Origin: Streptomyces sp. Go-475
GTDB taxonomy: Bacteria; Actinomycetota; Actinomycetes; Streptomycetales; Streptomycetaceae
Reading direction: 5' to 3'
Assembly: GCF_003330845.1 (NCBI RefSeq)
Contig: NZ_CP026121.1
Span: 1,612,001 to 1,676,000 of the forward strand
Length of the DNA stretch: 64,000 nt
This document shows, one piece after another, positions 15,837 through 24,484 of this stretch (position 1 is its first letter; every line of letters begins with the position of its first letter). The notes beneath the pieces are model-generated. The model ran no database searches. It was not told the DNA's origin and saw only the letters and a list, made by a program, of their open reading frames with translations. Both the position numbers and the translations under genes were made by a program.

Positions 15837-17513
15837 ATGCCTCCGCGTACGACCGACAGCACACCGGAGAGGCGCGACGACCGCCCGCAGCCGACGGAAC
15901 CGGAGGGCGGAGCCCTTACGGAGGGCGAGTCCCTTTCGGAGGCCGGGTCGCGTACAGACGGCGGGTCTCGTACGGAGGGCGAGTCGCGTACGGACGGCGA
16001 GTCCCCTGCGGGGGCGGAGGCGGTCGAAGGTGGCGACTCCGGCGCGGGGAGCGAGCCGCACGGCGGCATCGACCCCACCGACGCCGATGCCGCCGGCGGC
16101 GACGCTGATGCCGACGCCGCCGACGTCGACCGGCGCGTGGCCGCGATGCGGCGGGCCGCCGACGGGGGACGGCGTTGGCGGGCGGCTCATCTGGCCGGGT
16201 GTGCCGCGCTGCTGGCGGTCGCGCTGACCGGCGGTGCCGTCGCCTTCGGGGGTGCGGGGGACGGCGGTGCGGGCGCCGGTGCCCAGGCCGTGTCCGCCGC
16301 CGGGGCGCTGTCGCCCGGCGATCTCGCCCGGGGTGATCTCGCCGCCGGGATCGCGTCCCTCCAGCGGCACCTGCGTGCCCAGCCGAGGGATCACGGCAGT
16401 TGGGCCACCCTCGGGGTCGCCTACGTCGAGCAGGCCCGGACGAACGGCGACCCCTCACGCTACCCGCAGGCGGAGCGCGCGCTGCGGCGGTCCCTTTCCC
16501 TGAAGCCCGGCAACGACCAGGCCCTCGCCGGCCGTGCCGCCCTGGCCGCCGCACGGCACGACTTCCCGGGCGCCCTGGAGTACGCCGACCGGGCCCTGAA
16601 GCAGAACCCCTACAACGAACGCGCCCTGTGCACCCGTATCGACGCCCTCGTCGAACTCGGCCGGTACGACGACGCCGCCGAGGCCGCCGACACCGCGGAC
16701 GACCGGCGCCCCGGCGTGCCCGTCTTCACGCGGTACGCGTACGTGCGCGAACTGCGCGGCGACGTCCGCACGGCACGCGAGGTGCTGGAGCGCGCCCTGG
16801 GCTCCGCCCACGCGCCCGCCGACATCGCGTACGTCGCCACCGCCCTAGGCCAACTCGCCTGGAACCAGGGCGAGTACCGGACAGCCCTCGACCACTACGC
16901 CCGCGCCCTCGCCGCCGACGACGGCTACCTGCCCGCCCTGGAGGGCCGCGCCCGCGCCCAGGCCGCGAGCGGCGACCGGGCGGCGGCCGTCAAGGGGCTG
17001 GAGCAGGTCGTCGCCCGCTTCCCGCTGCCCGGCCCGCTCGTCGCGCTCGGCGAGCTGTACGAGGACCGCGGCGCCGGCGGCGACCGGGCGAGGGCCGGCG
17101 ACCAGTACGCCCTGGTGGACGCCTGGACGTCCCTCGCCCGCGCGGGCGGCGTCAACGCCGACCTGGACACGGCGATGGCCGCCGCCGACCACGGCGACAA
17201 GAAGGCGGCCCTGCGCGCCGCCCGCGCCGAGTGGGAGCGCCGGCACAGCGTGCACACCGCCGACGCCCTCGCCTGGGCGCTGCACGTCAACGGCCGCGAC
17301 GCGGAAGCCCTGCCGTACGCCCGCCGGGCCACGGCCACCGGCTACCGCAACGCCGCCTTCCTCTACCACCGCGGCATCATCGAACGCGCCGCCGGCGACG
17401 AGCGCGCCGCCCGCGACCACCTCAAGGCCGCGCTCGACCTGAACCCCGGCTTCTCGCCCCTCGGCGCGCGCGAGGCCCGTACCGCACTCAAGGACCTGGA
17501 GGGGAACCGGTGA
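15837..17513 (+). CDS. Membrane-anchored tetratricopeptide repeat protein
   Basis: The 558-aa protein has a Ser/Gly/Glu-rich N-terminal tail with imperfect 8-9 residue repeats of the type GESRTDGES (residues about 25-55). One transmembrane helix lies near residues 115-140. A long series of TPR helices (about residues 155-555) includes SLKPGNDQALAGRAALAAARHDFPGALEYADRALKQNPYNERAL. TPR domains build protein-protein scaffolds; the scaffold is predicted to lie outside the membrane. A start preceded by GAGGAGAGG is used. The stop overlaps the next gene (GTGA), so it is made together with the metal transporter. Confidence 0.85.
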   Translation: MPPRTTDSTPERRDDRPQPTEPEGGALTEGESLSEAGSRTDGGSRTEGESRTDGESPAGAEAVEGGDSGAGSEPHGGIDPTDADAAGGDADADAADVDRRVAAMRRAADGGRRWRAAHLAGCAALLAVALTGGAVAFGGAGDGGAGAGAQAVSAAGALSPGDLARGDLAAGIASLQRHLRAQPRDHGSWATLGVAYVEQARTNGDPSRYPQAERALRRSLSLKPGNDQALAGRAALAAARHDFPGALEYADRALKQNPYNERALCTRIDALVELGRYDDAAEAADTADDRRPGVPVFTRYAYVRELRGDVRTAREVLERALGSAHAPADIAYVATALGQLAWNQGEYRTALDHYARALAADDGYLPALEGRARAQAASGDRAAAVKGLEQVVARFPLPGPLVALGELYEDRGAGGDRARAGDQYALVDAWTSLARAGGVNADLDTAMAAADHGDKKAALRAARAEWERRHSVHTADALAWALHVNGRDAEALPYARRATATGYRNAAFLYHRGIIERAAGDERAARDHLKAALDLNPGFSPLGAREARTALKDLEGNR

Positions 17514-19093
17514 CCCCGCGCCGGCTGTTCGCGTCCGGTGCCGCCGTCCTCACGGCCGCCTGCGCGCTCACCCTGCTGCCCGCCGCCACGGCGAGCGCCC
17601 ACCCGCTGGGCAACTTCACCGTCAACCGCTACGACGGACTGGTCGCCACCCCCGGCGAACTCCGCGTCCACCACGTCGAGGACCTCGCCGAGATCCCGGC
17701 GACGCAGGCGAAACCGGAGATCGAGCGGCTGGGCATCGCCCTGTGGGCCCGGGAGCGGTGCGCCGCGGCCGCCCAGGACAGCCGGGTCACCGTCGACGGC
17801 CGGGCCGCCCGCCTCACCGCCGAGCGCAGCCACGCACGCGTGCGGCCCGGGCAGGCGGGGCTGGACACCCTCCGCGTGGAGTGCGAGCTGACCGCTCCGC
17901 TCCCGGCGGACCGGGAGAGCGTGTCCCTCGGCTTCCGCGGCGCGGGCGCCTCCTCGGGCCCGGGCTGGCGGGAGATCACGGCGCGGGGCGACCGTATGAC
18001 GCTCACCGCGTCGGACGTACCGCGGAAGTCGATGTCCGGCGAACTGACCGCATACCCGGAGGAGTTGCTGTCCTCCCCCGCCGACACGGCGTCCGCCGCG
18101 CTGCGCGTGCGCCCCGGCGGACCGGCCCTGGCCGACGAGGAGTCGGACGCCCCCGCCGCCTCGGTGCTGCCGCGCGGTGCCGATCGCTGGACGCGGGCCC
18201 TGGACGAGCTGGTCGCCCGGCACGACCTCACGGCCGGTTTCGCCGCTCTGGCCCTGCTCATCGCCGTCGTCCTCGGCGCGATGCACGCGCTCGCCCCGGG
18301 CCACGGCAAGACCATCATGGCCGCGACGGCGGCGGCCCGGGGCGGCCAGGCCCGGATGAAGGACGTCCTGCCCATGGCCGCCTCGGTGACGGTCACCCAC
18401 ACCCTGGGCGTGGTCGCCCTCGGCCTGCTGGTCACGGCCGGTTCGGCGGCGGCCCCCTCGGTGATCGCCTGGCTCGGCGTCGCCAGCGGGATCCTGGTGA
18501 CCCTGGCCGGCGCGAGCCTGCTGCGCCGCGCCCTGCGCAATCGCACACACCCGCACCGGCACGGTCATACGCACGACCACGACCACGACCACCACCACAG
18601 CCATGACCATGACCACGGGCATGACCATGACCACGGGCATGATCACGACCACGCGCACGGTCACGGTCACGGTCACGACCACAGCCACCCCCACCCCCAC
18701 ACCATCGAGCACACCCATGGCGGGTTCACCCACTCCCACCCCGTCGCCCCCACCCTCCGCGGCACGATCCTCATGGGCTTCGCGGGCGGGCTCGTGCCCA
18801 GCCCGTCCGCCGTGGTGGTGCTCGTCGGCGCCGCGGCCCTCGGACAGGCCTGGTTCGGTCTGCTGCTCGTCGTCGCGTACGGCGTCGGGCTGGCGCTCAC
18901 CCTCACGGCCGCCGGGTACGCCGTCGTCAAGGCGGGCAGCGGCATGACCCGGCTCCTGGACCGGCGCCCCCGCTGGACGGCGGGCCCGATGGCGGCCCTG
19001 GTGCGCCGGACCGCCCCGCTCGGCTCGGCCTTCGCCGTCGTCGTCCTCGGGGCCGGACTCGTGTTCAAGGGGGCGGCATCCGCGCTGGGCTGA
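17510..19093 (+). CDS. NicO/RcnA-type nickel/cobalt transporter with an extracytoplasmic N-terminal domain
   Basis: The 527-aa protein has a signal peptide (cleavage near SAHPLGNF) and an extracytoplasmic domain of about 200 residues. A NicO-type membrane domain follows, containing HALAPGHGK at residues 259-267, a metal-site motif of this family. The cytoplasmic or loop segment at about residues 345-403 is exceptionally rich in histidine (repeats of HDHDHGHDHDHG) and is an obvious metal-binding region. Members usually export or import nickel or cobalt; direction cannot be told here. The GTG start overlaps the TPR gene stop. Confidence 0.88.
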   Translation: MTPRRLFASGAAVLTAACALTLLPAATASAHPLGNFTVNRYDGLVATPGELRVHHVEDLAEIPATQAKPEIERLGIALWARERCAAAAQDSRVTVDGRAARLTAERSHARVRPGQAGLDTLRVECELTAPLPADRESVSLGFRGAGASSGPGWREITARGDRMTLTASDVPRKSMSGELTAYPEELLSSPADTASAALRVRPGGPALADEESDAPAASVLPRGADRWTRALDELVARHDLTAGFAALALLIAVVLGAMHALAPGHGKTIMAATAAARGGQARMKDVLPMAASVTVTHTLGVVALGLLVTAGSAAAPSVIAWLGVASGILVTLAGASLLRRALRNRTHPHRHGHTHDHDHDHHHSHDHDHGHDHDHGHDHDHAHGHGHGHDHSHPHPHTIEHTHGGFTHSHPVAPTLRGTILMGFAGGLVPSPSAVVVLVGAAALGQAWFGLLLVVAYGVGLALTLTAAGYAVVKAGSGMTRLLDRRPRWTAGPMAALVRRTAPLGSAFAVVVLGAGLVFKGAASALG

Positions 19094-19172
19094 GTTACGT
19101 TCGTGAGGAAATCCGACGTCCTGGGGAAAACAGACCTCATGGAGATTCCGCCCGGCTGCGAATGGGGGCGCC

Positions 19173-20837
19173 GTGTCCGAAGAACCGGGCCATGAGCGGG
19201 TGATCGCGGGCCGCTACCGGCTCCTGGCACCGCTCGGCGAGGGCGGCATGGGGACGGTGTGGCGCGCCCGGGACGAGGTGCTGCACCGCGAGGTCGCCGT
19301 CAAGGAGGTGCGCGCCCCGGCCGGGCTGGGGGGCGACGACGTGCGGCGCATGTACGCCCGGCTGGAGCGGGAGGCGTGGGCCGCGGCCCGGGTCGCCAAC
19401 CGCAACGTGGTCACGGTCTACGACGTGGCGACGGACGAGGGCCGGCCGTGGATCGTCATGGAGCTGGTCCGCGGCCTGTCCCTGGCCGAGGTCCTGGACG
19501 CCGAGGGACCGATGGCACCGCAGCGGGCCGCGCACATCGGCGCGGAGGTGCTGGCCGCGCTGCGGGCGGCGCACGAGGCCGGGGTGCTGCACCGGGACGT
19601 GAAGCCGGCCAACGTGCTGATCGCGAACGACGGCCGGATCGTGCTCACCGACTTCGGGATCGCCATGGTCGAGGGCAGCTCCGCGCTGACCATGACCGGC
19701 GAGGTCATCGGCTCGCCCGAGTTCCTCGCCCCGGAGCGGGCGCTCGGCCGCACGCCCGGCCCGGAGTCGGACCTGTGGTCGCTCGGGGTGCTGCTCTACG
19801 CGGCGGTGGAGGGCCACTCCCCGTTCCGCCATGACACCCCGCTGAGCACACTGCGCGCGATCGTCGACGAGGAACTGCCGCCGCCGTACCGGGCCGGCCC
19901 GCTCGCCCCGGTCATCGAGGGGCTGCTGCGCAAGGACCCCGAGCAGCGACTGCCGGCCGAGCGGGCCGAGCAGGAGCTGCGGGTCGTCGCGGCGGGCGGC
20001 TCGCCCCGCGCGGACACGGCACGGGCGGTGCCGTACCCGCCGACCGTGATGGCCCACCCGGAGCCCGCCCCCACGCCCCCGATGCCGTTCCCGGGCCGGC
20101 CGACGGCCTCCGGCTCCGGGGCGACGACGGCGACCGGCCGGGACACGGCCACCGGTCAGCACCGCGACCGCCGGGCCGGCCGGGTGCTGGTCGCGGGCGT
20201 GGCCGCGCTGGCGCTGGCGGTGGCCGGGCTGACGTACGCGCTGCTGAACAACGGGGGCGGCGACGGCAACGGCGACCAGGGCGCCGGGGTGGGCACGCCC
20301 ACCGAGACGAAGAGCCCGCCGCGGAGCACCGGGAGCGGGAAGTCGAGCCCCTCCCCTACGCCGAGCGAGAGCGAGAGCGAGGCAAGCAGTCCGCCGCCGC
20401 AGTCGGTGCGGGTGGCCCTGGACGGCACGCGCACGGACTACTCGGGCCCGTGCCCGCCGCAGAGCGCGCGGGCGCCGCGGTTCACGGCCACGTTCACGGT
20501 GGGGCGGCTGCCGGCCGAGGTGCGCTACCGCTGGGTGACGCAGGACGGCTCGGTGCTCGACGGCGGCTGGAAGACGCTGTCGTTCCCGGAGGGCGGCGGC
20601 CGGACGAAGCAGGACGCGGTGACCGTGACGACGGACGCGGAGAGCGGGACGTTCGAGAACGAGATCGGCGTGGAGGTGCGGGAGCCGGTGCGCACGACGT
20701 CCGACTCGGTGCCGTTCTCGATCACCTGTGAGACGGAGACCCCGACGGGCGGGGCCTCCCCTTCTGCTTCGGACGCGGAGTCGGACCAGGGTTCGGACCC
20801 GGGTTCCGACACGGAGTCGGACCAGGACTCCGGCTGA
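19173..20837 (+). CDS. Membrane Ser/Thr protein kinase (Hanks type, PknB-like)
   Basis: The 554-aa protein has a eukaryotic-like kinase domain at residues 14-275 with all key parts: the glycine loop LGEGGMGTV, K44 in AVKEV, HRDVKPAN with D142, and DFG at 160-162. A Pro-rich linker leads to one transmembrane helix near residues 335-357. The extracellular part is Ser/Pro/Glu-rich, with a beta domain (about 405-515, two cysteines) rather than PASTA repeats. The acidic tail repeats SDxES units (SDAESDQGSDPGSDTESDQD). It phosphorylates cytoplasmic proteins in response to an unknown surface signal. The GTG start is 79 bp after the NicO gene. Confidence 0.93.
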   Translation: MSEEPGHERVIAGRYRLLAPLGEGGMGTVWRARDEVLHREVAVKEVRAPAGLGGDDVRRMYARLEREAWAAARVANRNVVTVYDVATDEGRPWIVMELVRGLSLAEVLDAEGPMAPQRAAHIGAEVLAALRAAHEAGVLHRDVKPANVLIANDGRIVLTDFGIAMVEGSSALTMTGEVIGSPEFLAPERALGRTPGPESDLWSLGVLLYAAVEGHSPFRHDTPLSTLRAIVDEELPPPYRAGPLAPVIEGLLRKDPEQRLPAERAEQELRVVAAGGSPRADTARAVPYPPTVMAHPEPAPTPPMPFPGRPTASGSGATTATGRDTATGQHRDRRAGRVLVAGVAALALAVAGLTYALLNNGGGDGNGDQGAGVGTPTETKSPPRSTGSGKSSPSPTPSESESEASSPPPQSVRVALDGTRTDYSGPCPPQSARAPRFTATFTVGRLPAEVRYRWVTQDGSVLDGGWKTLSFPEGGGRTKQDAVTVTTDAESGTFENEIGVEVREPVRTTSDSVPFSITCETETPTGGASPSASDAESDQGSDPGSDTESDQDSG

Positions 20838-20841
20838 GCGG

Positions 20842-21648
20842 TCAGTCGTTGGCGTTGAGCACGGGCAGGTAGCCGCCCGACTGTCCGGGCGCCTTCGGGT
20901 GGTAGGACTCGCCGATGTTGAGCCAGTTGACGCTGTGCAGCCAGGAGTCGCCGGAGCAGATCTCGTGGCCGGTGAAGGCGCCGCGCACGTCGCCGAAGGT
21001 GAAGCCGTGGTTCGCGGCGCGCTTGGCGATGGCGGTGTTGAGGTGGTCGGAGGCGTCGTTGATGGCCTTGCGCTTGGTCTCGGAGAGGCCGAGGCAGGTG
21101 GTGCCGAGCTGGTAGAAGCGGGGGTAGCCGAGCACGACGACGCGGGCGGCCGGCGCCTTGGAGCGGATCGCCGCGTACACGCTGTCGAGCTTGCCGGGCA
21201 GTGTGGAGTCGACGTACGCCCGGGCGGTGTTGATGCGGGAGACGCAGGCGCTGTCGGACTGGGTCACACAGGTCGTCATGACGTCGGCGAACCCGGCGTC
21301 GTTGCCTCCGACGCTGACGGAGACGAGGGCGGTGGCGGCGCTGAGCGGGGCGAGCTGTCCGGACAGAACATCACCCGTTCGGGCGCCGGAGCAGGCCGTG
21401 AAGTCGAAGGTCGAGGGTGAGTGGGCGGCGGCCCAGAGGTAGGGGTAGGCCTTCGTGCTGCGCTTGCAGTCGCCGCTGGAACTGATGTAGCTGCCGGCGC
21501 CCACTCCGGAGGAGTAGGAGTCACCGAGCGCCACATAGCCGCCAGTTGCGGCGAGTGAGGACGCCTGCGCCGTGGCTGCCCCGGTGAGGGCGGTGCCGAC
21601 GGCGAGGAGGAGTGAGCTCACGAGGACGACAAATCGGGAACGTCTCAT
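20842..21648 (-). CDS. Secreted SGNH/GDSL-family esterase or lipase
   Basis: The 268-aa protein has a signal peptide (cleavage near ATAQA, residue 29) and the SGNH hydrolase blocks: GDSYSSG with nucleophile S44, the VSVGGNDAGF block with Asn, and SYHPKAPGQ with the catalytic His near the C-terminus. Six cysteines fit the disulfide-rich fold of Streptomyces extracellular lipases of this class. The ATG at 21648 is preceded by GGGAGG. It hydrolyses ester bonds outside the cell; acyl preference is unknown. It is convergent with the kinase gene, with only a few bases between. Confidence 0.9.
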   Translation of the reverse strand: MRRSRFVVLVSSLLLAVGTALTGAATAQASSLAATGGYVALGDSYSSGVGAGSYISSSGDCKRSTKAYPYLWAAAHSPSTFDFTACSGARTGDVLSGQLAPLSAATALVSVSVGGNDAGFADVMTTCVTQSDSACVSRINTARAYVDSTLPGKLDSVYAAIRSKAPAARVVVLGYPRFYQLGTTCLGLSETKRKAINDASDHLNTAIAKRAANHGFTFGDVRGAFTGHEICSGDSWLHSVNWLNIGESYHPKAPGQSGGYLPVLNAND

Positions 21649-21986
21649 GGAACCTCCCTTTAGCAGGATCTCTGCCACAACCGTCGTAGCAGCTACGCGT
21701 GTTGACAGGAAGTGTCCATGCCAAGTCTTTTCGGCCCTTTCCGGGATGCTCACGGCGCGTTCACCGCACGTCGTGTTACGCGTTCGGCACTCGTTGTTAC
21801 GCGGACATGACAGATTTGTTGACTAGTGCTCAGCTCTCTTGTTCTACGCCGGTAGATGGTCGACGCTTTACTCCGGCCGCGAGCGGAACGCGACGCTCCC
21901 GGTCCGTGTGCGCGAGCACGCGCACACCCCCCACATGACGCGCGCCCCACCCAGGCGCGCGCCGCCTAGAGGAGGACTCCCTCGTA
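21649..21986. other. Divergent promoter region between esterase and S8 protease
   Basis: This 338-bp stretch is less GC-rich than its surroundings and holds no convincing gene. CGTAGC-A-GCTACG is a perfect small palindrome near 21685-21697, just upstream of the esterase leader. TTGACA occurs near 21702 and TTGACT near 21818, either of which could serve as a -35 element. GAGGAGG near 21970 is the ribosome site of the protease gene. Confidence 0.4.
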
Positions 21987-23192
21987 ATGGCACAACTGCG
22001 TAGCAAGAGACTCGGGTTCGCCGCGGTCACCCTGTCGGCGACCGCCGCCCTCGTGGGCGGCCTCACCGCCCTCCCCGCCCAGGCCGCCCCCGCCGAGGGC
22101 CGGGTGCTCGCCGCGGACTCCCCGGCCGCCGTCAAGGACAGCTACATCGTCACGCTCAAGAAGAGCGCGGGCCTGAAGGCGTCCTCGGCCGCGGGCAAGG
22201 ACCTCGTGGAGGAGTACGGCGGCACGGTCAAGAGGACGTTCGGCAAGGCGCTGAACGGCTACTCCGCCGCCCTCTCCGCCACCGAGGCCCGGCGGCTCGC
22301 CGCCGACCCGGCGGTGGCCTCCGTCGAGCAGGACCAGCGCGTCACGCTCGCCGCCACCCAGACCAACGCCCCCTGGGGCCTGGACCGCATCGACCAGGCC
22401 TCGCTCCCGCTCTCCGGCACCTACACCTACCCGGACAGCGCGGGCAGTGGTGTCACGGTCTATGTGATCGACACCGGTGTGCGCATCACCCACCAGCAGA
22501 TCAGCGGTCGGGCCGCGCACGGCTACGACGCCGTCGACGGCGACACCAACGCCTCCGACGGCAACGGCCACGGCACCCATGTGGCCACCACCATCGCGGG
22601 CTCGACCTACGGCGTCGCCAAGAAGGCGAAGATCGTGGGCGTGCGGGTGCTGAACAACAGCGGCTCCGGCACCACGGCGGGCGTGATCGCGGGCGTCGAC
22701 TGGGTGACGAAGAACCACTCGGGCCCCTCGGTCGCCAACATGTCGCTCGGCGGCGGCGCCTCCGCCGCCCTGGACACGGCGGTCCGCAACTCCATAGCCA
22801 GCGGCGTCACCTACGCCGTCGCCGCGGGCAACAGCAGCACCAGCGCCTCCTCGTCCTCCCCGGCCCGGGTCGCCGAGGCGATCACGGTGGGCGCCACCAC
22901 CAGCACGGACGCCAAGGCGAGCTACTCCAACTACGGCTCGGCCCTGGACATCTTCGCGCCCGGCTCCTCCATCACGGCCGGCTGGCACACCAGCGACACC
23001 GCCACCAACACCATCTCCGGCACCTCGATGGCGACCCCGCACGTCGCGGGCGCCGCGGCGGTCTACCTGGCGGGCCACACCTCCTCCACCCCGGCCCAGG
23101 TCGCCTCGGCCCTGGTCGGCGGCGCCGTCACCGGCAAGGTCACGAGCGCGGGTTCGGGTTCGCCGAACCGGCTGCTGCAGCTCGTACCGTAA
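21987..23192 (+). CDS. Secreted subtilisin-like serine protease (S8) with I9 propeptide
   Basis: The 401-aa preproprotein has a signal peptide (to about residue 34) and an inhibitor I9 propeptide (about residues 52-122, SYIVTLKK...ALSATEARRLAADPAVASVEQDQ). The S8 catalytic domain follows, with D162 (VIDTG), H195 (GHGTHVA), oxyanion N282 (AAGN) and S347 (GTSMATPH). It degrades protein outside the cell after autoprocessing. Nothing follows the catalytic domain. GAGGAGG nine bases upstream fixes the ATG. A strong terminator lies 20 bp after the stop. Confidence 0.96.
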   Translation: MAQLRSKRLGFAAVTLSATAALVGGLTALPAQAAPAEGRVLAADSPAAVKDSYIVTLKKSAGLKASSAAGKDLVEEYGGTVKRTFGKALNGYSAALSATEARRLAADPAVASVEQDQRVTLAATQTNAPWGLDRIDQASLPLSGTYTYPDSAGSGVTVYVIDTGVRITHQQISGRAAHGYDAVDGDTNASDGNGHGTHVATTIAGSTYGVAKKAKIVGVRVLNNSGSGTTAGVIAGVDWVTKNHSGPSVANMSLGGGASAALDTAVRNSIASGVTYAVAAGNSSTSASSSSPARVAEAITVGATTSTDAKASYSNYGSALDIFAPGSSITAGWHTSDTATNTISGTSMATPHVAGAAAVYLAGHTSSTPAQVASALVGGAVTGKVTSAGSGSPNRLLQLVP

Positions 23193-23211
23193 GCACGAAC
23201 ATCTGAACGGT

Positions 23212-23248
23212 CGTTCCCCGGCAGGCGTGACGCGCCCGCCGGGGAACG
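23212..23248 (+). terminator. Intrinsic-type terminator after the S8 protease
   Basis: CGTTCCCCGGC (23212-23222) is perfectly complementary to GCCGGGGAACG (23238-23248), an 11-bp GC-rich stem with a 15-nt loop, 20 bp past the stop codon. A short GTTTAT follows. It should end protease transcription. Confidence 0.75.
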
Positions 23249-23662
23249 GCGTTTATGTGACGGGAACCTTTCAACTTGCGCCCCACAAAGCACCTCCCGC
23301 AACGACCAAACCAACAAAAACGTGAGGGGCCGTTCCAGGTCTTGCCATACGGGTTCAATCGTCAATACCGTCATACATCTCACCCGCATCGGTCCGTCAG
23401 TACGCGGCTCTAGGGGAGGGCTCAAGGACCGCGACGTACCGGCGCGGGGCGCGGTAGGGGGGTGCCGTGCTCGGTGACCGCAACTGTCTCCGGGCCGTGC
23501 CGCGCGGTCGGCTGCCGTTTTCCGGGCCGGCCAGCTTTGCCAGCTCACCCGGCGTGCCGAAGGTCCATCTCGGCGTGCCCCGGGTGAGAACCCCCCTTTC
23601 GAACCGGACTGGATCCGGACTGCCCTGGGGGGGCGGTCCACCGGACGAGAGGGCCCCGACTC
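23249..23662. other. Non-coding leader upstream of the glycosyltransferase cassette
   Basis: About 410 bp without a convincing gene. The first part (23250-23390) is unusually AT-rich for this chromosome, with CAACGACCAAACCAAC and TTGCCA...CAATACCGTCATACAT, and probably carries the promoter. The second part is GC-rich, with an open frame that lacks a plausible start or function. Confidence 0.4.
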
Positions 23663-24484
23663 ATGAGCTCAGTTCTGCAGCCGGCCGTGACGGACGAACG
23701 TCCGCCGACCGCGGCGAAGTACCGGCCCGTCTCCTCTCACCTGGCGATAGCGCCGCCGGTGAGCGTGGTCATCCCGGCCATGAACGAGGCGGAGAACCTT
23801 CCGTACGTCTTCAAGACCCTGCCCGACTGGATCCACGAAGTGGTCCTGGTCGACGGCAACTCCACCGACGACACCGTCCGGGTGGCCCGCGAGCTGTGGC
23901 CCGGGGTCAAGGTCGTCGAGCAGCGCGGCAAGGGCAAGGGCGACGCCCTGATCACCGGCTTCCAGGCCTGCACCGGCGACATCATCGTGATGGTCGACGC
24001 GGACGGCTCGGCCGACGGCAACGAGATCGTGTCGTACGTCTCCGCGCTGGTCTCCGGCGCGGACTTCGCCAAGGGCTCCCGCTTCGCCAACGGCGGCGGC
24101 ACCGACGACATGACGTTCATCCGCAAGATGGGCAACTGGGCGCTGTGCACGGTCGTCAACCGCAAGTTCGGCGCCCGCTACACCGACCTGTGCTACGGCT
24201 ACAACGCCTTCTGGCGGCACTGCCTCGACAAGATCGACCTGGACTGCACGGGCTTCGAGGTCGAGACCCTGATGAACATCCGGGTCGTCAAGGCCGGGCT
24301 GAAGGTGCAGGAGATCCCGAGCCACGAGTACCTGCGCATCCACGGCACGAGCAACCTGCGGGCCGTGCGGGACGGGCTGCGCGTGCTGCGGGTGATCCTC
24401 CAGGAGCGCTCCAACCGCCGGGCGCTGCGCCGCCGTCCGGAGCGGTCGCCGATGCTCGACGCCGTCCGGGGAGAGGTGCGTTGA
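23663..24484 (+). CDS. Family 2 glycosyltransferase (dolichyl-phosphate mannose synthase-like)
   Basis: The 273-aa protein is a soluble GT-A fold GT2 enzyme: VSVVIPAMNEAENLPYVFKTLP, VVLVDGNSTDDT, and the DADGSADG metal/nucleotide-sugar site near residues 114-121. It resembles polyprenyl-phosphate sugar synthases and should move a sugar from a nucleotide donor to a lipid or polymer acceptor. The last bases are shared with the next gene (TTGA), so the cassette is translated together. The cassette lacks a polymerase or flippase within the window, and its product is unknown. Confidence 0.9.
   Translation: MSSVLQPAVTDERPPTAAKYRPVSSHLAIAPPVSVVIPAMNEAENLPYVFKTLPDWIHEVVLVDGNSTDDTVRVARELWPGVKVVEQRGKGKGDALITGFQACTGDIIVMVDADGSADGNEIVSYVSALVSGADFAKGSRFANGGGTDDMTFIRKMGNWALCTVVNRKFGARYTDLCYGYNAFWRHCLDKIDLDCTGFEVETLMNIRVVKAGLKVQEIPSHEYLRIHGTSNLRAVRDGLRVLRVILQERSNRRALRRRPERSPMLDAVRGEVR

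Noticed and set aside
23467..24480. Upstream extension of the second glycosyltransferase frame
   Set aside because: It runs in a different frame through the first glycosyltransferase. The real start is the TTG at 24481 overlapping the previous stop.
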